The notes under the pieces: generated by a model | What the model was told of the DNA's origin: nothing | Database searches by the model: none | What the model saw: only the letters and a program-made list of their open reading frames with translations | Shown here: in pieces, positions 6,244 to 10,763 of the stretch | Numbering within the stretch: the stretch's first letter is position 1 | Layout of the letters: each line of letters starts with the position of its first letter | Assembly (NCBI GenBank): GCA_002491115.1 | Contig: DKVI01000048.1 | Span: 321 to 11,083 of the forward strand | DNA: 10,763 bases | Source of the DNA: Lachnospiraceae bacterium UBA7182 | GTDB lineage: Bacteria; Bacillota; Clostridia; Lachnospirales; Lachnospiraceae | Direction of reading: 5' to 3' | Position numbers and translations under genes: made by a program

Positions 6244-6272
6244 TTTTCTTTCCAGAAGAAATGAGGTATAAT
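6244..6272 (+). promoter_or_regulatory. Promoter candidate for the holB run
   Basis: A perfect -10 hexamer TATAAT lies at 6267-6272, 22 bases before the holB start. The -35 at 17-base spacing is poor (TTTTCT, 6244-6249). The -10 sits in AAATGAGGTATAAT (6259-6272), which matches 13 of 14 bases around the kinase promoter at 222-235. It gives the holB block its own start, independent of the sugar cassette. Confidence 0.5.
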
Positions 6273-6294
6273 CGGAAAGAGGGAGGTAAGAAGT

Positions 6295-7284
6295 ATGGCC
6301 GGATTTGCTGATGTCCTGGGACATGAACAGACGATTTCACATATGAAGCATGCGATTCAGCTGGATAAGGTATCTCATGCTTATATTTTAAGCGGGGAGA
6401 AAGGTTCCGGAAAGAAACTTTTAGCAGGAATCTTTGCCCAGACGTTACAGTGTAAAGAACACGGGACAGAACCATGTATGGAGTGTCAGTCCTGTAAACA
6501 GACAATTAATATGAATCAGCCGGATATCATCCGGGTATCCCATGAAAAACCGAACAGTATCAGTGTGGAAGATATCAGGACCCAGTTAAACGGGGATATA
6601 ATGATCAGGCCTTACAGCAGCCCTTATAAGATTTATATTGTGGATGAAGCGCAAAAGCTGACAGTGGAAGCCCAGAATGCTCTGCTTAAGACCATAGAAG
6701 ACCCTCCTTCCTACGGAGTAATTCTGCTTCTTACAACCAATGCAGGATCGCTTCTTCCTACGATTCGTTCCAGATGCGTGACATTGAGTTTAAAACCTGT
6801 TTCTTCCGCGCTTATAAAAGAGCATCTGATGGGGCAGTATGAGATCCCTGAGTACAGGGCGGATATATGTACGGCATTTGCTCAGGGAAACGTGGGGAAA
6901 GCAAAGCGCCTGGCGCTTTCAGAGAGTTTCGGAGAGATGTTGGAACATGCGGTCCATCTGATGAAATATATCTCTGAGATGGAAGTAAATGACCTGATCG
7001 AGGACCTGAAAAGAATCAATGTCTACAAGATGGAAATAGACGATTATCTGGATCTTCTGATGATCTGGTACAGGGATGTGCTTCTCTTTAAAGCGACCCG
7101 GGACGCGGACAGTATTATATTTTCGGACGAACTTATAAGCATCCGTGAGAAAGCAGTAAGCAGCTCTTATGAAGGACTGGAACGTATTATAAATGCGCTT
7201 CAGACGGCGAAGCTTCGGTTGAATGCCAATGTAAATTTTGATTTGGCCATGGAGCTTTTGCTTTTGACAATGAAGGAGAATTGA
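6295..7284 (+). CDS. holB: DNA polymerase III subunit delta'
   Basis: A 329-residue clamp-loader subunit of the AAA+ DnaX/HolB family. With tau/gamma and delta it opens and loads the sliding clamp at replication primers. Domain I shows a P-loop GEKGSGKK (34-41), a zinc site with C53, C61, C64 and C67, a Walker B VDEAQ (116-120) and the SRC motif (159-161), which supplies the trans-acting arginine at the neighbouring ATP site. Residues from about 210 are the helical collar domain. GGGAGGT (6281-6287) lies 7 bases before the ATG. The reading frame is complete and of ordinary size. A Shine-Dalgarno site for the next gene (AAGGAGA, 7272-7278) is embedded in its end, and only one base separates the two genes. 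In B. subtilis holB is likewise followed by yaaT (ricT). Confidence 0.95.
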   Translation: MAGFADVLGHEQTISHMKHAIQLDKVSHAYILSGEKGSGKKLLAGIFAQTLQCKEHGTEPCMECQSCKQTINMNQPDIIRVSHEKPNSISVEDIRTQLNGDIMIRPYSSPYKIYIVDEAQKLTVEAQNALLKTIEDPPSYGVILLLTTNAGSLLPTIRSRCVTLSLKPVSSALIKEHLMGQYEIPEYRADICTAFAQGNVGKAKRLALSESFGEMLEHAVHLMKYISEMEVNDLIEDLKRINVYKMEIDDYLDLLMIWYRDVLLFKATRDADSIIFSDELISIREKAVSSSYEGLERIINALQTAKLRLNANVNFDLAMELLLLTMKEN

Positions 7285-7285
7285 C

Positions 7286-8203
7286 ATGATAAAAGTAATC
7301 GGCGTCCGATTTCGCCCCGCAGGGAAGGTGTATTATTTTTCGCCTGGAGATATGCAGATCAACACAGGAGATCATGTGATCGTGGAGACTGCCAGAGGAG
7401 TAGAGTACGGACATGTAGTTATTGGAACAAAAGAAGTGGAGGACGATAAAGTTGTCCAGCCTTTAAAACCGGTTATCCGCATAGCAACCCGGAAAGATGA
7501 TCAGCAGACGGAGGAGAACCGCGAGAAGGAAAAAGAAGCGTTTCAGATCTGTCTTGATAAAATCAAAAAACACGGTCTGGAGATGAAACTGATCGACGTG
7601 GAGTATACCTTTGACAATAATAAAGTGCTTTTTTATTTTACGGCGGACGGACGGATTGATTTCAGAGAGCTGGTTAAAGATCTGGCAGCTGTTTTCAAGA
7701 CCCGGATTGAACTTCGGCAGATCGGCGTGCGGGATGAGACGAAGATTTTAGGAGGCATCGGCATCTGCGGAAGACCTCTGTGCTGCCATACCCACCAGTC
7801 GGAATTTCTGCCGGTCTCCATTAAAATGGCAAAAGAGCAGAACCTGTCCTTGAATCCCACGAAAATATCCGGTGTGTGCGGCCGTCTGATGTGCTGCTTA
7901 AAGCATGAAGAAGAGACTTATGAGGAATTAAACAGTCGTCTGCCAGGCGTGGGGGATCATGTGACGGCCAAAGACGGCAGTAAAGGAGAGGTTAATTCTG
8001 TCAACGTACTGCGTCAGATGGTGAAGGTGATCGTTACGCTGGACAATGAGGAAAAAGAAATCCGTGAGTACAAAGTAGAGGACCTTAAATTCAAGCCCCG
8101 CCGTAAAAAAGATAAAAATAAAAACCAGGTAGAGGACAAAGAATTAAAAGAGCTGGAAGAACTGGAGCGTAAGGAAGGAAAATCAAAGTTAAATGACAAC
8201 TGA
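7286..8203 (+). CDS. ricT: PSP1-domain protein RicT (YaaT)
   Basis: A 305-residue PSP1 C-terminal domain protein matching B. subtilis RicT/YaaT (about 275 residues). In Bacillus, RicT with RicA (YmcA) and RicF (YlbF) forms an Fe-S complex that helps RNase Y mature mRNAs and affects competence, sporulation and biofilm formation. The signature cysteines are present: CGRPLCC (161-167) and CGRLMCC (198-204), giving C161, C166, C167, C198, C203 and C204, expected to bind the cluster. The N-terminal half has GVRFRPAGKVYYF (6-18) and RGVEYGHV (37-44). The tail after residue 270 is a lysine/glutamate-rich charged extension, longer than in B. subtilis and probably disordered or coiled. AAGGAGA at 7272-7278 lies 7 bases before the ATG. 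The gene starts one base after holB and overlaps rsmI by 11 bases. Confidence 0.93.
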   Translation: MIKVIGVRFRPAGKVYYFSPGDMQINTGDHVIVETARGVEYGHVVIGTKEVEDDKVVQPLKPVIRIATRKDDQQTEENREKEKEAFQICLDKIKKHGLEMKLIDVEYTFDNNKVLFYFTADGRIDFRELVKDLAAVFKTRIELRQIGVRDETKILGGIGICGRPLCCHTHQSEFLPVSIKMAKEQNLSLNPTKISGVCGRLMCCLKHEEETYEELNSRLPGVGDHVTAKDGSKGEVNSVNVLRQMVKVIVTLDNEEKEIREYKVEDLKFKPRRKKDKNKNQVEDKELKELEELERKEGKSKLNDN

Positions 8204-9059
8204 GACGGGGACTTTGTATCTGTGCGCCACACCCATAGGGAACCTGGAAGACATGACATTCAGAGTCATCCGGGTATTAAAAGAAGTGGATCTGATTGCG
8301 GCGGAAGATACAAGGAACAGCATCAAACTTCTGAATCATTTTGATATTCATACGCCCATGACCAGCTATCATGAGTACAATAAATTTGAAAAGGGTCTTT
8401 CTCTGGTAAACAGGCTGTCAAAAGGTCAGAATATCGCTTTGATCACGGATGCCGGTACGCCCGGAATCTCTGACCCGGGAGAAGAACTGGTGCGTATGTG
8501 TAGAGAAGCCGGCATTCCTGTTACCTCTCTTCCGGGCGCCTGCGCCTGTGTGACGGCTCTTACCCTTTCAGGACTGTCCACCAGAAGATTCTGCTTTGAG
8601 GCATTTCTTCCGGCGGATAAAAAGGAACGTAAGTCTATCCTTACGGAATTGAAAAAAGAGACCAGAACCGTCGTTCTCTATGAAGCGCCCCACCGTCTGA
8701 GAAAGACGCTGGAAGAACTGTATGAAGCGCTGGGGGACCGGAAGCTTACGGTGTGCAGGGAGCTTACCAAAAAGCATGAGACGTTGTTTACGGCTACGAT
8801 CAAAGAGGCGATGGCGTATTATGGGCAGCAGGAACCAAGAGGGGAATGCGTGCTGGTCATAGAAGGCCGCTCCCGGGCCAGCCTGCAGGCGGAAGAAAGC
8901 GAAGGCTTCCTTTCCATGCCTCTGAAAGAGCATATGAAGCTTTATGAAACACAGGGAATGGACAGAAAAGAAGCCATGAAACAGGTGGCAAAAGATCGGG
9001 GAACGACGAAAAGAGAGATCTATCAGGCGCTGCTTTCGGAGGGAGAAGATGAATGTTAG
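8193..9059 (+). CDS. rsmI: 16S rRNA (cytidine(1402)-2'-O)-methyltransferase RsmI
   Basis: A 288-residue tetrapyrrole-methylase-fold enzyme. RsmI methylates the ribose of C1402 in 16S rRNA at the ribosomal P site, using S-adenosylmethionine. Family motifs are clear and in order: YLCATPIGNLEDMT (9-22), AAEDTRNS (36-43), LITDAGTPGISDPG (83-96), YEAPHRL (163-169), CRELTKKHE (188-196) and GECVLVIEG (217-225). Residues 241-281 form the C-terminal helical RsmI extension. The start codon lies inside the end of ricT (11-base overlap), with GGAAGGAA at about 8172-8180 as a somewhat distant ribosome site. Its stop overlaps the next gene by 11 bases. The protein is complete and ordinary (B. subtilis YabC is the counterpart). 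Confidence 0.95.
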   Translation: MTTETGTLYLCATPIGNLEDMTFRVIRVLKEVDLIAAEDTRNSIKLLNHFDIHTPMTSYHEYNKFEKGLSLVNRLSKGQNIALITDAGTPGISDPGEELVRMCREAGIPVTSLPGACACVTALTLSGLSTRRFCFEAFLPADKKERKSILTELKKETRTVVLYEAPHRLRKTLEELYEALGDRKLTVCRELTKKHETLFTATIKEAMAYYGQQEPRGECVLVIEGRSRASLQAEESEGFLSMPLKEHMKLYETQGMDRKEAMKQVAKDRGTTKREIYQALLSEGEDEC

Positions 9060-9786
9060 CTTAAAAGATGGAGAACGCCTGGACGAGCTGCAAAGGAACG
9101 GATATGTGATCATCCAGGATCCGAAAAGGTTCTGTTTCGGGATGGACGCCGTGCTGCTCTCAGGCTTTGCCAGGGTAAAAAAAGGGGAAAAAGCGCTGGA
9201 TCTCGGTACAGGTACCGGAATCATTCCGATCCTTCTGGAAGCGAAGACGGAAGGGAAATCCTTCACCGGGCTGGAGATTCAAAAAGACAGCGCGGATATG
9301 GCGCAAAGAAGCGTAAAATTAAACAGGCTGGAAGAAAAAGTCCGGATTCTGACAGGAGATATCAAAGAAGCCTCTCACATCTTCGGGGCTTCTTCTTTTC
9401 ATGTGGTCACCTGCAATCCGCCTTATATGATCGCGGATCACGGAATTAAAAATCCGGAAGCGCCCAAAGCCATCGCCCGTCATGAGGTGCTGTGTACACT
9501 GGAAGATATCCTTGTCCAGGCATCGAAAGTACTGATGCCTGGAGGGCGTTTTTATATGGTACATCGGCCCTTCAGACTGACGGAGATTCTTACAGGGCTT
9601 CATAGCCATGGACTGGAACCGAAAAGAATGCGGCTGGTGTATCCTTATCTGGACAGGGAGCCGAATATGGTGCTTTTGGAGGCATTAAAAGGGGGAAAAT
9701 CCGGAATGACGGTGGAGCGGCCGCTGGTGATCTTTCAGAGGCCGGGGGAGTATACCGATGAAATATATGATACTTACGGGTATTAA
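9049..9786 (+). CDS. trmN6: tRNA1(Val) (adenine(37)-N6)-methyltransferase family protein
   Basis: A 245-residue class I SAM-dependent methyltransferase of the TrmN6/YfiC/YabB family, which methylates N6 of A37 in tRNA-Val in E. coli. The N-terminal DPKRFCFGMDAVLLSGFA (24-41) is typical of the family. LDLGTGTGIIPILL (50-63) is the SAM-binding motif I, GLEIQKD (74-80) the acidic second strand, and NPPY (123-126) the catalytic motif IV of N6-adenine enzymes. The start overlaps rsmI by 11 bases, with GGAGGG at 9038-9043 five bases upstream. It is the last gene of the plus-strand run. B. subtilis has yabB and yabC in the same neighbourhood but with yabB first; here rsmI comes first. The exact tRNA target in this organism is inferred from the family. 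Confidence 0.92.
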   Translation: MNVSLKDGERLDELQRNGYVIIQDPKRFCFGMDAVLLSGFARVKKGEKALDLGTGTGIIPILLEAKTEGKSFTGLEIQKDSADMAQRSVKLNRLEEKVRILTGDIKEASHIFGASSFHVVTCNPPYMIADHGIKNPEAPKAIARHEVLCTLEDILVQASKVLMPGGRFYMVHRPFRLTEILTGLHSHGLEPKRMRLVYPYLDREPNMVLLEALKGGKSGMTVERPLVIFQRPGEYTDEIYDTYGY

Positions 9787-9814
9787 AAACAGGACTGTTA
9801 ATCTAATCATTCGG

Positions 9815-9850
9815 AAAAAAATCAGACAGCCGACAGGCTGTCTGTTATAG
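9815..9850 (-). terminator. Convergent terminator, strong on the minus strand
   Basis: A perfect 9-bp inverted repeat CAGACAGCC (9823-9831) and GGCTGTCTG (9836-9844) has a 4-base loop GACA. On the minus strand it is followed by A then seven Ts (complement of 9815-9821), giving a textbook terminator for the membrane protein gene ending at 9879. On the plus strand the following bases (TTATAGTTTA) are only moderately T-rich, so it may also end the trmN6 transcript less efficiently. Confidence 0.88.
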
Positions 9851-9878
9851 TTTATACATAGAAAGCAGTTTCTTTTTA

Positions 9879-10607
9879 TCAGTCTTCTTCACTGACAGAA
9901 ACGATCAGCTGGAGACGGTTGCCGGAACGGTCAGGGATGTATACGTTCATGGAAGATTCGGGAAAAGCAAATTCTATGCATCCGGTTTTTTCGTCGTAAG
10001 AAAGCGGTTCGACTCGTTCGCCTTCTGCTTCCATGGCATAGACCGCTTCATAATCAATGCCTGAACCTTCGTCTTCCAGATAGAGATATACATGTCTTTT
10101 TATCTGATTATTGCTTAAAAGCTGAGGCGGATCGCGATCTACATCATCCACCAGTATCTCCTGTTCGCTGTACTGCTGATTGAACAGAGTGACGGTCACA
10201 GTCATATGGCCGTTTCTTGCAGGCTCAATGGAATAGTTGTGGTTGCCTGTCTCATAGACAGCCGTGTTGTGTCCGTCAATGACGGCGGTCACCCGGGAAA
10301 CAGGAAGGAAAGAATGTACATTTACATGATAGACAGGATTTCCCGTGTCGCTGCCGCTGTTCAGTGACAGTGAAAAAACAGGCATAATAAAAAGCAGGGG
10401 CAGCGTAAAAAAAAGAAAAAGGATCACTATGAGCGCTCTTTTTTGCAATACATAACGTTCCCGTCTGTAGTCACGGTAGGATGTCAGTATTTCGATCGGA
10501 GTTGTATTGGGTTCTTTATCACATTCTTCAAATATCTTTAAAAGCATCTGGTTGGCAATTTCAGGGTCCAGAGCCGGGTCTGAAGTTTTTTTGAATAAAT
10601 CGGTCAT
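9879..10607 (-). CDS. Single-pass membrane protein downstream of an ECF sigma factor, possible anti-sigma-type regulator
   Basis: A 242-residue protein I do not recognise as a named family. Residues 1-55 are charged and cytoplasmic-looking, 56-80 form one membrane helix (ALIVILFLFFTLPLLFIM core), and 81-242 would lie outside. The outer part looks like bacterial Ig-like repeats: a first beta-rich unit to about 152, then VDDVDRDPPQ (153-162) leading into YLEDEGSGIDYEAVYA (176-191) and a closing DRSGN (227-231), a pattern seen in Ig-like modules. The start has AGGTG (complement of 10613-10617) about 5 bases upstream and lies 17 bases after the sigma region 4 stop, so the genes are one transcript. 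The position suggests an anti-sigma factor or sensor, but no HxxxCxxC zinc motif of classical anti-sigma domains is present. That role is inference from context only. Confidence 0.75.
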   Translation of the reverse strand: MTDLFKKTSDPALDPEIANQMLLKIFEECDKEPNTTPIEILTSYRDYRRERYVLQKRALIVILFLFFTLPLLFIMPVFSLSLNSGSDTGNPVYHVNVHSFLPVSRVTAVIDGHNTAVYETGNHNYSIEPARNGHMTVTVTLFNQQYSEQEILVDDVDRDPPQLLSNNQIKRHVYLYLEDEGSGIDYEAVYAMEAEGERVEPLSYDEKTGCIEFAFPESSMNVYIPDRSGNRLQLIVSVSEED

Positions 10608-10624
10608 TTTTTCACCTGCTTTTT

Positions 10625-10763
10625 TTATTTCTTAAGAAGATTCTCTAATTTTTTCCGGCCGCTGTTCAGATATCTCTTTACAGAGCTGCTGCTTATATCC
10701 ATAAGTTTGGCGATATCTTTAATTTTCATGTCGTTATAGTATGATGTAGGTGTCAAAAGTCAT
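10625..10763 (-). CDS. C-terminal end of an ECF-type sigma-70 factor (region 4), incomplete, frame broken near window edge
   Basis: Reading the minus strand, the frame ending with TAA at 10625-10627 encodes a clear sigma-70 region 4 helix-turn-helix: YYNDMKIKDIAKLMD followed by ISSSSVKRYLNSGRKKLENLL. The second helix SSSSVKRYL is the -35 recognition helix. ECF sigma factors end just this way. Upstream, however, this frame meets a TGA at 10760-10762, and the residues before YYND (LLTPTS) do not look like region 4. The next frame over reads MTFDTYIIL then TAA (10734-10736), and FDTYIIL does look like the expected helix before YYND. This suggests a small frameshift near 10735-10745, either a real mutation or an error at a sequence end. 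The rest of the gene lies outside the window. Confidence 0.72.

Noticed and set aside
6245..6261. Small hairpin TTTCTT/AAGAAA after the decarboxylase gene
   Set aside because: The stem is only 6 A-T-rich pairs with no following T-run, so it is not a convincing terminator; it overlaps the promoter candidate for holB.
8568..9266. Minus-strand open frame of 232 codons
   Set aside because: It lies opposite rsmI and trmN6, which both carry complete family motifs; its product is a low-complexity F/S/R-rich string.

Overview
The window reads like the chromosome of a low-to-mid GC Gram-positive anaerobe, most likely a Clostridia member of the Lachnospiraceae type. The evidence is the clear AGGAGG-type ribosome binding sites, tRNA genes without encoded CCA, a holB/ricT/rsmI/trmN6 housekeeping block resembling the Bacillus yaaO-yabC neighbourhood, and an ECF sigma factor end followed by a membrane protein gene. 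No mobile element, CRISPR array or long gene-free stretch was found; genes cover nearly everything.

Layout. (1) Bases 1-184 hold the 3' part of a tRNA-Phe gene, a complete tRNA-Lys gene and a strong intrinsic terminator. (2) A promoter at 207-235 starts a compact plus-strand run. It opens with a cytidylate kinase-like protein (268-879) and continues with a five-gene cassette: a WecE-type sugar aminotransferase (913-2043), an ATP-grasp ligase (2062-3177), an ArnC/GtrB-like membrane-anchored glycosyltransferase (3203-4159) and two tiny four-helix SMR/ArnE/ArnF-like proteins (4156-4515 and 4496-4840). (3) An Orn/Lys/Arg decarboxylase-family gene (4843-6240) begins 2 bases after the cassette. (4) A second promoter candidate (6244-6272) precedes holB, ricT (PSP1), rsmI and trmN6 (6295-9786), which are packed with 1-base gaps or overlaps. 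(5) A hairpin at 9823-9844 separates this run from a convergent minus-strand pair: the sigma-70 region 4 end of an ECF sigma factor (10625-10763, frame broken near the edge) and a single-pass membrane protein (9879-10607), possibly its regulator.

How the genes may work together. The cassette has the logic of the Gram-negative arn (aminoarabinose) pathway. An aminotransferase makes a 4-amino sugar nucleotide, something modifies the amine, an ArnC-like enzyme moves the sugar to undecaprenyl phosphate, and a pair of small SMR-type proteins flips it. Here an ATP-grasp ligase stands where a formyl- or acetyltransferase would be expected, and no ArnA, ArnD or ArnT homologue is visible. The inference is a Gram-positive system that makes a lipid-linked, possibly aminoacylated or otherwise amide-modified 4-amino-4,6-dideoxyhexose for decorating a cell-surface polymer. 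This is the most interesting content of the window. The holB-ricT-rsmI-trmN6 block is ordinary housekeeping: clamp loading, RNA maturation, and 16S rRNA and tRNA methylation.
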